64,000 nt of DNA from Marinitoga piezophila KA3 (GCF_000255135.1 NC_016751.1:2046001-2110000), one strand, 5' to 3'; numbered from the stretch's first letter, positions 8,766 to 18,456 are shown. Made by a program: numbers and translations. The notes: generated from the letters alone by a model not told the origin.

Positions 8766-9803
8766 ATGACGGCGTATATTATAAGGAGATTATTATTGTT
8801 GCCTCTTATAGTATTTGGGGTAACATTAATAGTTTTCGGAATGATGCAGCTTCTTGGTGAAGACCAATTACTTGCTGCATATGTTGATCCAAATACATTG
8901 GATAAAATGTCTGTTGAAGAAATGGAATTGATCAAACACAAATATGGGCTTGATCAGGATCCAGTAACAAGATATTTAAAATGGATGGAAAGTGTAGCAA
9001 AAGGTGATCTTGGCTGGTCAATAGTTGGTAAAGAACCAGTTAAAGACGCTATTTTACACAGATTACCATCTACAGTTGAATTAGCATTATACGCAATATT
9101 CCCAATAATTGGAGTTGGTATATGGCTTGGTGTTCAGGCGGCACTGCATCATAATAAATGGCAGGATCACGTTATAAGAATTTTCTCAATTGTAGGGTGG
9201 TCATTTCCAGACTTTGTATTTGGTTTGCTTATAATTCTCGTATTTTATAGTGTTCTTGGATGGTTCCCCCCTGGAAAAATTAGTCTGTGGGCAGAAAGAG
9301 TTATTAACTCCCCGGACTTTCATCAATATACAAAGCTTGTAACTATTGATGCATTATTAAATGGAAGATTTGATATATTCTGGGATGGCTTAAGACATTT
9401 AATAGGCCCAATCCTCACATTATCATATTTATGGTGGGCATATCTTATTAGAATCACTCGTTCATCAATGATGGAAGTATTAAGAAAAGATTATGTAAGA
9501 ACTGCAAGGGCAAAAGGATTACCAGAAAAGGTTGTTATTCACAAACATGCTAAAAGAAATGCATTAATCCCTGTTGCAACCGTTGCAGGTTCAATGATTA
9601 TCGGTCTTATAATGGGGGTTATTATCGTTGAAACAATTTTTGTAAGACCTGGTATAGGAAGTTTTGCTGCAAAAGCAGCAGGACAGCTTGACTATGCATC
9701 TATAATGGGTATGTTGTTATTCTCATCATTGATTTTGATTCTTGGTAATTTGATAATCGACATATCATACGCATTAATCGATCCAAGAATTAGATACGAG
9801 TGA
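8766..9803 (+). CDS. Oligopeptide ABC transporter permease, DppB/OppB type
   Basis: 345 residues. An N-terminal membrane segment (IIRRLLLLPLIVFGVTLIVF) precedes a periplasmic loop and the BPD_transp_1 domain. The EAA loop that docks the ATPases is visible as the RTARAKGLPEKVVIHKHAKRN region near residue 245. Five to six hydrophobic segments in total. Ribosome-binding site GGAGGTG. It is the first of four tightly packed genes (B, C, D, F order), typical of dipeptide/oligopeptide importers; the stop is followed after 10 nt by the second permease. Confidence 0.93.
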   Translation: MTAYIIRRLLLLPLIVFGVTLIVFGMMQLLGEDQLLAAYVDPNTLDKMSVEEMELIKHKYGLDQDPVTRYLKWMESVAKGDLGWSIVGKEPVKDAILHRLPSTVELALYAIFPIIGVGIWLGVQAALHHNKWQDHVIRIFSIVGWSFPDFVFGLLIILVFYSVLGWFPPGKISLWAERVINSPDFHQYTKLVTIDALLNGRFDIFWDGLRHLIGPILTLSYLWWAYLIRITRSSMMEVLRKDYVRTARAKGLPEKVVIHKHAKRNALIPVATVAGSMIIGLIMGVIIVETIFVRPGIGSFAAKAAGQLDYASIMGMLLFSSLILILGNLIIDISYALIDPRIRYE

Positions 9804-9813
9804 GGTGATTGAA

Positions 9814-11184
9814 GTGAATGAAGAAATCAAGAGATCGTTAAGAAAGTTCTATAGAAACCCTTCAGCGATGTTGGGATTAATATTATTAATATTCTTTATT
9901 CTTGTTGCAGCATTTGCACCATTATTGGCTCCACCACAAATACCAATAGATCCTGAAATAGAAAATATGGAAAGCATGATTTCTCAGCTTGAAGAGAAAA
10001 AGGATCCTGCAATTATAGATGATTTAATTGCATCATTTGATGATTATTATGAATTTACATATGGATTTTATAGAGATTATATAGATGATATTAAAAACTT
10101 AAAATCAACATTAAAAGCATATCAAAGTACAAAAAGCGAAAAGAATTATAATAAACTTATAGAACAACTCACACCTTTAACAGAAGATTATATTCTCGAT
10201 ACATCATATATTGAAAATATTGAAAAAAATGTTGATAAACCAAAAGAATTAAATGCAGCAATAAAGGATCTTGAAAAAGCTATAACTTCATTTGAGAAAA
10301 AATATGATATTGCAATAAAAATGAGTGAAGAATTAGATGAATTAAAAACAAAAAAATCATCAGTTGATAAATTCCTTCCAGCAGTTAAGTCATACTTTAA
10401 AAAACTCAAAAAGGACTATATAAAAAGTCTTAATTACGATCCATATATTATGCCTATTATTACATATGAAAGTGCTCCAGTGCCACCATCAAAAGAACAT
10501 CCATTTGGTATAAGTAATGGAAGGGACATATATTATGGTGTTGTTTGGGGTACAAGAACAGGATTTAAAATTGGTTTGACAGTTGTTACCATTGCAACAA
10601 TAATAGGTTTGTTTATAGGTTCAGTATCCGCATATTTCGGTGGATGGGTTGATGAAATATTAATGAGAATTACAGATATTTTTATGTCAGTTCCATTTAT
10701 GCTATCAGCTATGGTTTTGACAACAATACTTGGAACAGGTCTTGATAAAGTTATGATTGCCATGATTGTATTTGGATGGATGGGTTCAGCAAGGCTTATA
10801 AGGGGTAATATCCTTCAGGCTAAAAATGATCAATATGTTTTAGCTGCAAAAGCACTTGGTGTACCTGACTGGAAAATAATCATAAAACACATTCTTCCAA
10901 ATACAATATTCCCTGTTGTAATTCAGGCATCAATGAGAATTGGTTCTATGGTTATCACAGCTGCTGTATTGAGTTTCTTGGGTGTTGGTGCTCCACAGGG
11001 ATATGCTGACTGGGGATCAATACTTAACTATGCAAGAAACTGGATATTAGGTGGTTCTGATAGTGCATTGCAGTACTGGTATACTGTTACATATCCAGGT
11101 ACAGCAATGGTATTATTCGTTTTGGCATGGAACCTTGTTGGTGACGCATTAAGGGATATCTTTGATCCGAAATTACGCGGATAA
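9814..11184 (+). CDS. Oligopeptide ABC transporter permease, DppC/OppC type, with large coiled-coil insertion
   Basis: 456 residues from the GTG at 9814, chosen because the GAGGTGAT site at 9803-9810 lies 4 nt upstream of it and overlaps the alternative GTG at 9805. The first membrane segment (about 15-40) and the C-terminal BPD_transp_1 domain (EAA region KALGVPDWKIIIKHILPN near 350) are normal for DppC. Between them lie about 170 residues (roughly 45-215) rich in Lys, Glu, Asp and Leu, predicted by eye to form helices or a coiled coil outside the membrane. Typical DppC/OppC proteins are near 300 residues, so this extracytoplasmic domain is extra. Confidence 0.9.
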   Translation: MNEEIKRSLRKFYRNPSAMLGLILLIFFILVAAFAPLLAPPQIPIDPEIENMESMISQLEEKKDPAIIDDLIASFDDYYEFTYGFYRDYIDDIKNLKSTLKAYQSTKSEKNYNKLIEQLTPLTEDYILDTSYIENIEKNVDKPKELNAAIKDLEKAITSFEKKYDIAIKMSEELDELKTKKSSVDKFLPAVKSYFKKLKKDYIKSLNYDPYIMPIITYESAPVPPSKEHPFGISNGRDIYYGVVWGTRTGFKIGLTVVTIATIIGLFIGSVSAYFGGWVDEILMRITDIFMSVPFMLSAMVLTTILGTGLDKVMIAMIVFGWMGSARLIRGNILQAKNDQYVLAAKALGVPDWKIIIKHILPNTIFPVVIQASMRIGSMVITAAVLSFLGVGAPQGYADWGSILNYARNWILGGSDSALQYWYTVTYPGTAMVLFVLAWNLVGDALRDIFDPKLRG

Positions 11185-11201
11185 TTGAAAGGAGGCAAAC
11201 A

Positions 11202-12209
11202 ATGAAAGACCCAATTTTAAAGGTCGATAATTTACATACATATTTCGATACAGAAGACGGAGAAGTAAGAGCAGTAAGAGGCGTTTCTTTTGAAGTATAT
11301 GAAGGAGAAACAATTTCTATAGTTGGTGAATCAGGTTCCGGTAAATCTGTAACTTCATTGAGTATAATGAGATTATTAGATGAAAATGGAAGAATTGCAG
11401 ATGGTCAGATATTATATAAAGGTACAGATTTAACAAAGCTTTCAGACGAAGAAATGAGACATATTAGAGGTAAAGAAATTGCAATGATCTTCCAGGAACC
11501 AATGACAGCTTTAAACCCTGTATTTACAATTGGTGATCAGATAATAGAAATGGTTATGTTGCATTTAGGCCTTGACGAAAAGGCTGCAAGGGAAAGAGCA
11601 ATTGACCTTTTAAGAAAGGTTGGTATTCCTGAACCAGAAAAACGTGTTGACCAATATCCACATGAACTTTCTGGTGGTATGAGACAAAGGGCAATGATTG
11701 CTATGGCTCTTTCATGTAATCCAAAGGTATTAATTGCCGATGAACCTACAACAGCGCTTGACGTTACAATTCAGGCTCAAATTCTTGAATTAATGAAGGA
11801 ATTACAGAAAGAATATGGAATGGCTATTATCTTCATCACACACGACCTTGGTGTTGTTGCTGAAATGTCAGATAAAGCAGCAGTTATGTATGCAGGTAAA
11901 ATAGTTGAATATGGTGATATTGTATCCATATTCAAAAAGCCAAGAAATCCATACACATGGGGATTAATGAGATCAATACCAAAAATCAATGAAGAAGTAG
12001 ATAGATTGGTTTCAATTCCGGGAACAGTTCCAAATCCAAGAAGATTCCCTAAAGGATGTGGATTTTCAAACAGATGTTTCCTTGCTAAAGAAAGATGTAA
12101 GGATGAAATGCCTGAATTAGTAGAAGTAGAACCAGGCCATTATTCAAGATGTTTCTACATCGATGAATTGGTTAAAGAAGTGGAAAAAGCAAGGGCAGGT
12201 GAAAATTAA
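11202..12209 (+). CDS. Oligopeptide ABC transporter ATP-binding protein, DppD/OppD type
   Basis: 335 residues. Walker A GESGSGKS near 45, signature LSGGMRQR near 155, Walker [12 protein letters not shown] near 178 and the H-loop ITHD. The C-terminal oligo_HPY extension contains four Cys (CGFSNRC, C...C) of the kind that binds a cluster or disulphide in this family. Ribosome-binding site AAAGGAGG. It hydrolyses ATP at the cytoplasmic face of the DppBC pair. Its stop overlaps the start of the second ATPase gene by one base (TAATG), indicating translational coupling. Confidence 0.95.
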   Translation: MKDPILKVDNLHTYFDTEDGEVRAVRGVSFEVYEGETISIVGESGSGKSVTSLSIMRLLDENGRIADGQILYKGTDLTKLSDEEMRHIRGKEIAMIFQEPMTALNPVFTIGDQIIEMVMLHLGLDEKAARERAIDLLRKVGIPEPEKRVDQYPHELSGGMRQRAMIAMALSCNPKVLIADEPTTALDVTIQAQILELMKELQKEYGMAIIFITHDLGVVAEMSDKAAVMYAGKIVEYGDIVSIFKKPRNPYTWGLMRSIPKINEEVDRLVSIPGTVPNPRRFPKGCGFSNRCFLAKERCKDEMPELVEVEPGHYSRCFYIDELVKEVEKARAGEN

Positions 12210-13393
12210 TGTCTCAGGAAAATAAAAAAGTATTATTACAGGTTGATAATCTAAAAAAATACTTCCCTGTAAGAGCAGGTGTTTTTAAAAGAGTAGTTGC
12301 ACATGTTCAAGCTGTTGATGATATTACATTTAAAGTATATGAAGGAGAAACAATAGGTCTCGTTGGTGAATCAGGTTGTGGTAAAAGTACAACTGGTATG
12401 ACAATTTTAAGATTATTAAACCCAACAGCAGGTAGAATAATAGTTGATGGCCTTGATACCACACCATTATTCTTACCAAGATCAAGGGCAAACAAATACA
12501 TCAAAGAATGGTATGTAGATAGATTCAATAAATTATTACACGAAAAGAAAACAGAAGATGAAGTAATTAAATCATTAGATGATGAACTTGATAGAAAATA
12601 TGCAAAGATTTACTTTGATAAAGGAGCACATGGATTAAGACATGAAATGCTCTCAGATTTAGGAGATAAAAGAAAATGGTTCAGAAGAAATATGCAAATC
12701 ATCTTCCAGGATCCATATTCATCGTTAAACCCAAGAATGAGAATTAAAAATATAATTGCTGAAGGATTGCACACACACGGTCTTGTAAGCAGCAATGCAG
12801 AAGCAACAGAAATAGTAAAAGACCTTCTTGAAAAGGTTGGATTATCCTCAGAATACCTTTACAGATTCCCACACGAATTCTCAGGAGGTCAAAGACAGAG
12901 AATTGGTATTGCAAGGGCACTTGCATTAAATCCAAAACTTATTGTAGCTGACGAAGCTGTTTCAGCTCTTGACGTTTCAATTCAGTCACAGGTTATAAAC
13001 CTATTAGAAGATTTACAAAAAGAATTTAAATTAACATATGTATTTATTGCTCACGACTTAGCAGTTGTTAAACACATCAGTGACAGAATTGCAGTTATGT
13101 ATCTCGGTAAAATCGTTGAACTTGCTGATAAAAAGGAATTATTTGACAATCCAATGCATCCATATACAGTTTCACTTATGTCAGCAATTCCAATTCCAGA
13201 TCCTGAATACAAGAAAAAGAGAATTATACTTAAAGGGGACGTTCCAAGTCCTATTAATCCACCAAGTGGATGTAGATTCCATCCAAGATGTCCAATTGCA
13301 AAGGATATCTGTGCTAAAAAGGAACCACCACTTGTTACACTTGAAAATGGACATCAGGTTGCATGTCACTTCGCAGGACAATTTAAAGGATAA
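12209..13393 (+). CDS. Oligopeptide ABC transporter ATP-binding protein, DppF/OppF type, with insertion after Walker A
   Basis: 394 residues. Walker A GESGCGKS near 55, signature FSGGQRQR near 225, Walker [12 protein letters not shown] near 245, H-loop IAHD, and a C-terminal oligo_HPY region with Cys (CRFHPRCP). Compared with usual OppF (about 320-330), there is an insertion of some 60 residues between Walker A and the Q-loop (about residues 85-145; contains [14 protein letters not shown] and the charged helix [16 protein letters not shown]), placed in the helical/antiparallel region. The Q-loop follows as [12 protein letters not shown]. It is the last gene of the operon; a terminator follows. 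Confidence 0.94.
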   Translation: MSQENKKVLLQVDNLKKYFPVRAGVFKRVVAHVQAVDDITFKVYEGETIGLVGESGCGKSTTGMTILRLLNPTAGRIIVDGLDTTPLFLPRSRANKYIKEWYVDRFNKLLHEKKTEDEVIKSLDDELDRKYAKIYFDKGAHGLRHEMLSDLGDKRKWFRRNMQIIFQDPYSSLNPRMRIKNIIAEGLHTHGLVSSNAEATEIVKDLLEKVGLSSEYLYRFPHEFSGGQRQRIGIARALALNPKLIVADEAVSALDVSIQSQVINLLEDLQKEFKLTYVFIAHDLAVVKHISDRIAVMYLGKIVELADKKELFDNPMHPYTVSLMSAIPIPDPEYKKKRIILKGDVPSPINPPSGCRFHPRCPIAKDICAKKEPPLVTLENGHQVACHFAGQFKG

Positions 13394-13400
13394 TAATAGA

Positions 13401-13435
13401 AATAACTCCCGAAAAAATCGGGAGTTATTTTTTTA
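13401..13435. terminator. Bidirectional intrinsic terminator
   Basis: Perfect stem AATAACTCCCGA / TCGGGAGTTATT around AAAAA, with a T-run on the plus strand. It lies between the convergent transporter operon (+) and the isocitrate dehydrogenase gene (-). Confidence 0.92.
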
Positions 13436-14545
13436 ATTAAAATTTTCTATAATCTTCGCAGCAAATTTAACTGCAGACACAGGATTATCAGGCATAATAT
13501 CCTTTGTTGCAATACCTGATTTTATACATTTTTTCAACGAATTTTCAATTAAACTCGAAACTTCTTTCATTTCAAGATATTCAAACATCATAACCCCTGA
13601 TAATATTAATGAAGTTGGATTAGCCATTTTTGGATCTTTAATTGCCGGTGCAGTGCCGTGGGTTGGTTCAAAAAGGGCAATTTCATCGCCAATATTTCCT
13701 CCCGGAACAATACCAATTCCACCTACCTGAGCAGCTGCCGCATCAGAAAGATAATCACCATTTAAGTTTGGAGTAACTAAAATATCGTATTTTTCGGGTT
13801 TTAACAATAATTGCTGGAACATATTGTCGGCAATTACATCATTTATTTCAATTGAATTTTTATCTATTAAATCCTTATGTTCTTCAGCAATCTCATAACA
13901 CCATTTTCTGAAATTACCTTCTGTATATTTCATTATATTTCCTTTATGAACAATAGTTATTTTTTTTCTGTTATTTTTTACTGCATAATCAATTGCCATT
14001 TTCATAAGTCTTTTTGTTCTAAACTCACTTATTGGCTTTATTCCAATTGAGGCATTATGCAGATTAATCTTAAATTTTTCATTAAGAAATTCTATAACCT
14101 CAATTGCCTCCTTGCTGTTTTCTTCCCATTCTATTCCAGCATAAACGTCCTCTGTGTTCTCCCTGAAAATTACAATATCCACATTTTCTGGAGATTTAAC
14201 AGGAGCTTTTATACCGGGAATATATTTCACAGGTCTAATACATGCATATAAATCGAGTTTTTGCCTTAAAGCCACATTTAAACTTCTATAACCGCTTCCA
14301 ACAGGTGTTTCAAGCGGTCCTTTTATTCCAACCTTAACCTCTTTTAATTTTTTAAGCGTTTCATCTGGCAACAAAGAACCATTTTTTTCTAAAGACTTTT
14401 TCCCGGCATAAGCCTCTATCCAGTTAATCTTTTTAGAACCATTATAAACATACCCAACAGCGGCATTCCATACCTTCATAGCCGCTTCCATAACAAACGG
14501 CCCAATACCGTCTCCTTCTATATAAACAATATCAATTATCTCCAT
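13433..14545 (-). CDS. icd: Isocitrate dehydrogenase, probably NAD-dependent
   Basis: 370 residues from the ATG at 14543-14545, preceded by an AGGGAGG site; a longer frame to 14581 would place that site inside the coding region. Isocitrate-type substrate motif: SGYRSLNVALRQKLDLYACIRPV near 105, with FRENTEDVYAGIEWE near 145, which separates it from isopropylmalate dehydrogenase. In the coenzyme loop HGTAPAIKDPKMANPT, the Lys-Tyr pair that marks NADP enzymes is Ala-Ile, and Ile at that place is typical of NAD-dependent family members; this is inference from known determinants. It makes 2-oxoglutarate and completes the pathway begun by the citrate synthase and aconitase genes at 18.4-21.3 kb, from which it is separated by a repeat cluster. 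Confidence 0.88.
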   Translation of the reverse strand: MEIIDIVYIEGDGIGPFVMEAAMKVWNAAVGYVYNGSKKINWIEAYAGKKSLEKNGSLLPDETLKKLKEVKVGIKGPLETPVGSGYRSLNVALRQKLDLYACIRPVKYIPGIKAPVKSPENVDIVIFRENTEDVYAGIEWEENSKEAIEVIEFLNEKFKINLHNASIGIKPISEFRTKRLMKMAIDYAVKNNRKKITIVHKGNIMKYTEGNFRKWCYEIAEEHKDLIDKNSIEINDVIADNMFQQLLLKPEKYDILVTPNLNGDYLSDAAAAQVGGIGIVPGGNIGDEIALFEPTHGTAPAIKDPKMANPTSLILSGVMMFEYLEMKEVSSLIENSLKKCIKSGIATKDIMPDNPVSAVKFAAKIIENFN

Positions 14546-14744
14546 GATTTCTCCCTCCCTAAAATTGGAAATTTTTTCCAAAAAAAGTTGTGATGCTCTT
14601 TGAAAGTAGAAAAATAAAAACTTATTGGCCGTTGCAGACTCACCTCCATGTTCGCCCTTTTGGTTGTAGATTGAAAAAATAAAAGTTCATTCATACGACT
14701 TGAGTGTTGATCTTTGAAAATATTTTTGAAAAAAGAAAAATAAT

Positions 14745-14903
14745 GTTCATTCAAACGGCAAGAATTTCTGATCCTTGCTCCATTTGAAAATTCGGGCACG
14801 CTCAGACACTTCGTCCATGAAGTGCTTCGCTTTCCAAAACCTCCTGTTTTTCCAACCCGAATTTTCTGCATTCCGCTTCGGGAAATTCTTAGTTTTCATT
14901 CAC
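14745..14903 (-). repeat. Palindromic repeat family, copy A (candidate structured RNA)
   Basis: On the minus strand the copy runs GAATGAAAACT ... to ...TTTGAATGAAC. The outer arms form an imperfect inverted repeat (GAAAATTCGGG / CCCGAATTTTC and AAGAATTTC / GAAATTCTT). Inside are two hairpins joined by AAGCGAAG: AAAAC-AGGAG-GTTTT and CACTTC-ATGGAC-GAAGTG, followed by TCTGAGCG. Both apical loops contain GGA. Compare copies B and C. Confidence 0.72.
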
Positions 14904-15108
14904 ATTATTTTTCTTTTTTCTTTATATATACAATCGGGCGCTCTGCGAGTATTCATTCACTTTTATTTTTTTCAACTTATTTGTATATTTCCACTGCGGA
15001 AAATTATATAATAAGAAAATAGAAATAATAATATGAGTGAAGGCTTGAAATTTCCTGAACGGAGATATTGCGTGAGCCGGAACAACAAAAATATTGGGAA
15101 AAATAAAA

Positions 15109-15269
15109 ACGAATGAATACTCGAAGAACGCCCGAAAAAACTGCGAATGAAGAGGGACAAAAAAACAGGATGTTTTTTTGAGCGAAGCTTCCCCAGGGAT
15201 GGGGAATCTGAGCGCCCCAGCGTATATGAGCAGTTTTTGAGGATCAGCGTTCGAGCTGTCTGAAAGAGT
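15109..15269 (+). repeat. Palindromic repeat family, copy B (candidate structured RNA)
   Basis: Starts GAATGAATACTCGAAG and ends GAGCTGTCTGAAAGAG. Two internal hairpins, AAAAAAACA-GGA-TGTTTTTTT and TTCCCC-AGGGA-TGGGGAA, are joined by GAGCGAAG and followed by TCTGAGCG. The right arm TTTTTGAGGATCAGCG matches copies A and C. The stems differ from the other copies while the GGA loops and the GCGAAG linker are kept. Confidence 0.75.
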
Positions 15270-15358
15270 TTTTATTTTTCACAATGATAAAAAATTTCAC
15301 CTGTCTGAACGAATATTATTATTTCTTTTTGAAAATAAAAGAACGACCATTGACAATT

Positions 15359-16408
15359 TCAAAAAATCACCATATTATCAACATGAATAAACTCATCATA
15401 ATCAAAATTTCCAATTTTAGCAATATCCCCGCTTTTTTTTCCACAAATCACAACAGCATCCTCAGCCGAATAATTAGGAATCCCTTTCCCAATAAGCTTA
15501 TTATTAAAATAAATATTCACCGGCTCACCCTTTTCAAAATTTCCTTCTATCTTTTCAATTCCAACAGGCAACAAACTCTTCTTATTCATCAACGCATCCC
15601 TTGCGCCCTTATTGATAAACACCTTTCCTCTGCTTTTTGACAAAAAAGCAATCCATGCTTTTTTCCCTTTCAATTTTTTATCAGGCATAAAAACAGTACC
15701 AACATTTTTACCTGAAACAAACTCCTTTATATTCTCCAGTTTATTTCCATTACAAATACATGTCTTTATTCCAGAAGCTGCTGCAGATAATCCAGCATCG
15801 ATTTTTGTTGAAATTCCTCCTGTTCCCAAAGATGTTTTTTTAAACTCTTTTATCTGAATATTTTTATCATAAACCTTAATTACATCTCCATTTTCGTCCA
15901 AAACACCATCAACAGAGGTTAAAAGCATTAATCCATCTGCGCCCCAGCCAATTGCAAATTGTGAAGAAAGCCTGTCATTATCGCCAAATTTAATCTCATC
16001 AGTTGAAATAGTATCATTTTCATTTATTATAGGAATAATCCCAAATTGATTTAATCCAATGAGCGTATTTTTCAGGTTTATAAATCTTTTTCTATTATAA
16101 AAATCATCTGCAGTCAATAAAATTTGGGCGATTTTCTTATTATGAAAATCAAAAGCATTTTCATATATCTTCATTAATTGTACCTGCCCCACAGCACATA
16201 AAGCCTGTTTTTGCGCAAGGCTTTTTAAAGGATGCAACTTTAAATACTGCAATCCCGCTGCATTGGCCCCTGAAGAAACAAGCACAACCTTTTTGCCTTC
16301 TTCTATTAGTTCTGAGATAATATAACTGAGTTTTATTATATACTTTTTGTTTATATCATTGTTCTTTATTAATAAATTACTTCCAACCTTTATTACAATC
16401 TTTTCCAT
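15359..16408 (-). CDS. proB: Glutamate 5-kinase
   Basis: 349 residues; phosphorylates L-glutamate in the first step of proline synthesis. An amino-acid kinase domain starts at KIVIKVGSNLL, with VLVSSGANAAG near 42, NENDTI near 135 and FGDNDRLSSQFA near 145. The C-terminal ~75 residues (from about 270, GKVFINKGARDAL) form a PUA domain, as in long ProB. It is the last gene of the gltA operon, starting 3 nt after the proA stop. No clear terminator was found before the repeat copy ~90 nt downstream. Confidence 0.95.
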   Translation of the reverse strand: MEKIVIKVGSNLLIKNNDINKKYIIKLSYIISELIEEGKKVVLVSSGANAAGLQYLKLHPLKSLAQKQALCAVGQVQLMKIYENAFDFHNKKIAQILLTADDFYNRKRFINLKNTLIGLNQFGIIPIINENDTISTDEIKFGDNDRLSSQFAIGWGADGLMLLTSVDGVLDENGDVIKVYDKNIQIKEFKKTSLGTGGISTKIDAGLSAAASGIKTCICNGNKLENIKEFVSGKNVGTVFMPDKKLKGKKAWIAFLSKSRGKVFINKGARDALMNKKSLLPVGIEKIEGNFEKGEPVNIYFNNKLIGKGIPNYSAEDAVVICGKKSGDIAKIGNFDYDEFIHVDNMVIF

Positions 16409-16411
16409 ATA

Positions 16412-17656
16412 TTAACCCCTCACATCATAATTGCCCTGTATAACAAACTTATATGTTGTAAGTTCCTTTAATCCAACAGGACCTCTTGCATGCATTTTTT
16501 GAGTGCTAATTCCCATTTCTGCACCCATTCCGAACTCACCGCCATCTGTAAATCTCGTTGAAGCATTTATATAAACAGCTGCAGAATCTATTTCTTCCAC
16601 AAATTTCATAGCATTTAAATAATCTTCTGTAAGAATTGACTCAGAATGTCCAGTTGAATAGGTTTTGATATGCGATATAGCTTCATCTAAATCATTTACA
16701 ACCTTAATTGACAGAATCAAATCGAGATATTCCGTAGCCCAATCTTCTTCTGTTGCAGGTTTTACATCAATATGTTTTAATACCTCTTCACATCCTCTTA
16801 TTTCAACATTCTTCTCTTCAAGCCTTTTCTTCAAATCAGGCAATATCTTTGAAGCAATATCTTTATGAATTAGCACAGTTTCAACTGTATTGCATGTTCC
16901 AGGTCTTTGTGTCTTTGCGTTGTCTATAATATCAATGGATTTCATAACATCAGCGCTTTCATCAACAAAAATATGGCATATTCCAACGCCGGTTTCCAGA
17001 ACAGGAACTGTAGAATTTTTTACAACAAAGTTAATAAGCCCCTTTCCGCCTCTTGGAATAACAAGGTCAAGATACTCATTTAATTTAAGCATTTCATTTA
17101 CCAATGCTCTGTCTGTATTTTCTATTAATTCAACAGAATTTTCAGGAATGCCGGAATTTTTCAGTCCCTCTTTAATAACCTTAACAAGTGCCTTGTTAGA
17201 ATTAATTGCATCGGAACCTCCACGCAACAAAACTGTATTTCCTGATTTTAAAGCAAGAATTGTGGCATCTACAGTAACGTTAGGTCTTGACTCGTATATT
17301 ATTCCAATTACTCCAAGTGGAACTCTCATCTTGCTTATTCTAATTCCATCTTCTCTTAAAAATGAATCAAATATTTCACCAACAGGATCCTTAAGATTAA
17401 TAACCGTATTACATGAATCAATCATGCCCTTTATCCTTTTTTCATTTAAGGCAAGCCTGTCAACTAAAGCTTCCTTAACGCCATTTTTTCTTGCAATGTC
17501 AACATCTTTTTTATTTTCAGACAATATATAATCCATATTTTTTTCAAGAGCTATAGCAATCTGGCGAATAGCTTCATTTTTTTCTTTTGCCTTTGTTTTC
17601 TTTAAAAAATCAGAAGCAGATTTCAATTTTTTTGCTTTTTCTATTAATTCATTCAT
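16412..17656 (-). CDS. proA: Gamma-glutamyl phosphate reductase
   Basis: 414 residues from the ATG at 17654-17656; the GTG three codons upstream lies inside the GAGGTGAT ribosome-binding site and is rejected. Aldehyde-dehydrogenase fold reducing glutamyl-5-phosphate to the semialdehyde with NADPH. Visible are RVPLGVIGIIYESRPNVT near 110, the catalytic Cys in QRPGTCNTVET near 250, and the C-terminal MGISTQKMHARGPVGL block. It lies between proC (14 nt upstream) and proB in the same operon, giving the full glutamate-to-proline route. Confidence 0.95.
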   Translation of the reverse strand: MNELIEKAKKLKSASDFLKKTKAKEKNEAIRQIAIALEKNMDYILSENKKDVDIARKNGVKEALVDRLALNEKRIKGMIDSCNTVINLKDPVGEIFDSFLREDGIRISKMRVPLGVIGIIYESRPNVTVDATILALKSGNTVLLRGGSDAINSNKALVKVIKEGLKNSGIPENSVELIENTDRALVNEMLKLNEYLDLVIPRGGKGLINFVVKNSTVPVLETGVGICHIFVDESADVMKSIDIIDNAKTQRPGTCNTVETVLIHKDIASKILPDLKKRLEEKNVEIRGCEEVLKHIDVKPATEEDWATEYLDLILSIKVVNDLDEAISHIKTYSTGHSESILTEDYLNAMKFVEEIDSAAVYINASTRFTDGGEFGMGAEMGISTQKMHARGPVGLKELTTYKFVIQGNYDVRG

Positions 17657-17670
17657 TATAATCACCTCGC

Positions 17671-18450
17671 TTACAATTTTTTGTTTTTTAAATACGCCTC
17701 TTCAATTGCCTTCATTATTGAACCTTTTACTGCCGCTTTATCCATTTCATATAATCCTTTTATGGTTACCCCACCTGGTGAAGAAACCATATATTTCAAC
17801 TCCGAGAGTTTTAACTCTTCATTTTTTAAATATTCCAATGTTCCCATAAAAGTATTTGCTACAATCTTTAATGAATCATCGTGGGACAATCCAATATTTA
17901 TACCGCTTTCAAGAAAACTTTCTATTATATATGCAACAAAAGCAGGACCGCTGCTATTTAAAACAGTAAATGCATCAAACTTCTTTTCCTCAATTTCAAG
18001 CACTTCTCCGAGGTTTGAAAGTATTGATTTTACATCGCTAACTATATTTTCCGATATTGCAGGATTATATGCAATTGCAGTAGTGCCCAATCCGGAATTT
18101 GAAATAACAGTTGGCATTATTCTGAAAATATTCTTTTTGCCCGATAATTCATATAAATCAGCTAAAGTCTTTCCAGCAGCGGTGCTGATAATATATCTGT
18201 TCTCTTCTGATAAATCCTTGATTTTATCAAACACGTCATTTAGATGATTAGGCTTTACAGAAACAAAAGTAAATATCGCCTTTTCGTATACCTTTGAAAT
18301 TTCATCTTCTATATGGATATTTTCGTCTTCATATTTTTTAATTCTATCTTTGTTCACATCATAGATATACAATTCATATTCTTTATTAATTGAAAATCTT
18401 TTTACAAGCATACTTCCAATATTTCCAATGCCTATAATTCCAATCTTCAT
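17671..18450 (-). CDS. proC: Pyrroline-5-carboxylate reductase
   Basis: 259 residues; final step to L-proline, NAD(P)H-dependent. N-terminal Rossmann motif GIIGIGNIGSML; SVKPNHLNDV near 75; the C-terminal signature SPGGVTIKGLYEMDKAAVKGSI near 225. The length is normal for ProC (about 260-270). It begins 6 nt after the aconitase small-subunit stop, so it is part of the same transcript. In this operon proC precedes proA and proB. Confidence 0.94.
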   Translation of the reverse strand: MKIGIIGIGNIGSMLVKRFSINKEYELYIYDVNKDRIKKYEDENIHIEDEISKVYEKAIFTFVSVKPNHLNDVFDKIKDLSEENRYIISTAAGKTLADLYELSGKKNIFRIMPTVISNSGLGTTAIAYNPAISENIVSDVKSILSNLGEVLEIEEKKFDAFTVLNSSGPAFVAYIIESFLESGINIGLSHDDSLKIVANTFMGTLEYLKNEELKLSELKYMVSSPGGVTIKGLYEMDKAAVKGSIMKAIEEAYLKNKKL

Positions 18451-18456
18451 ATCATA

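Larger units (their letters stand above)
14546..15358. other. Gene-free 0.8-kb region holding a cluster of palindromic repeats
   Basis: No credible gene is present between icd and proB. The segment is more GC-rich in patches than its neighbours and contains two full copies (14745-14903 minus, 15109-15269 plus) and several fragments of one repeat family. Fragments: a right end near 14691-14735, a second-hairpin piece near 14627-14660, and a left end near 14931-14965, all in the minus orientation relative to the copy at 15109. The mixture of orientations and partial copies suggests repeated insertion and decay, or RNA elements in tandem. Confidence 0.7.

Noticed and set aside
13065-13436. Plus-strand ORF of 123 residues inside the OppF-type ATPase gene
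   Set aside because: Out-of-frame shadow of a clearly conserved ATPase gene.
14536-15160. Several small ORFs of 60-110 residues between icd and proB
   Set aside because: They arise from GC-richer palindromic repeats, lack ribosome-binding sites and resemble nothing; the repeat structure explains the sequence.
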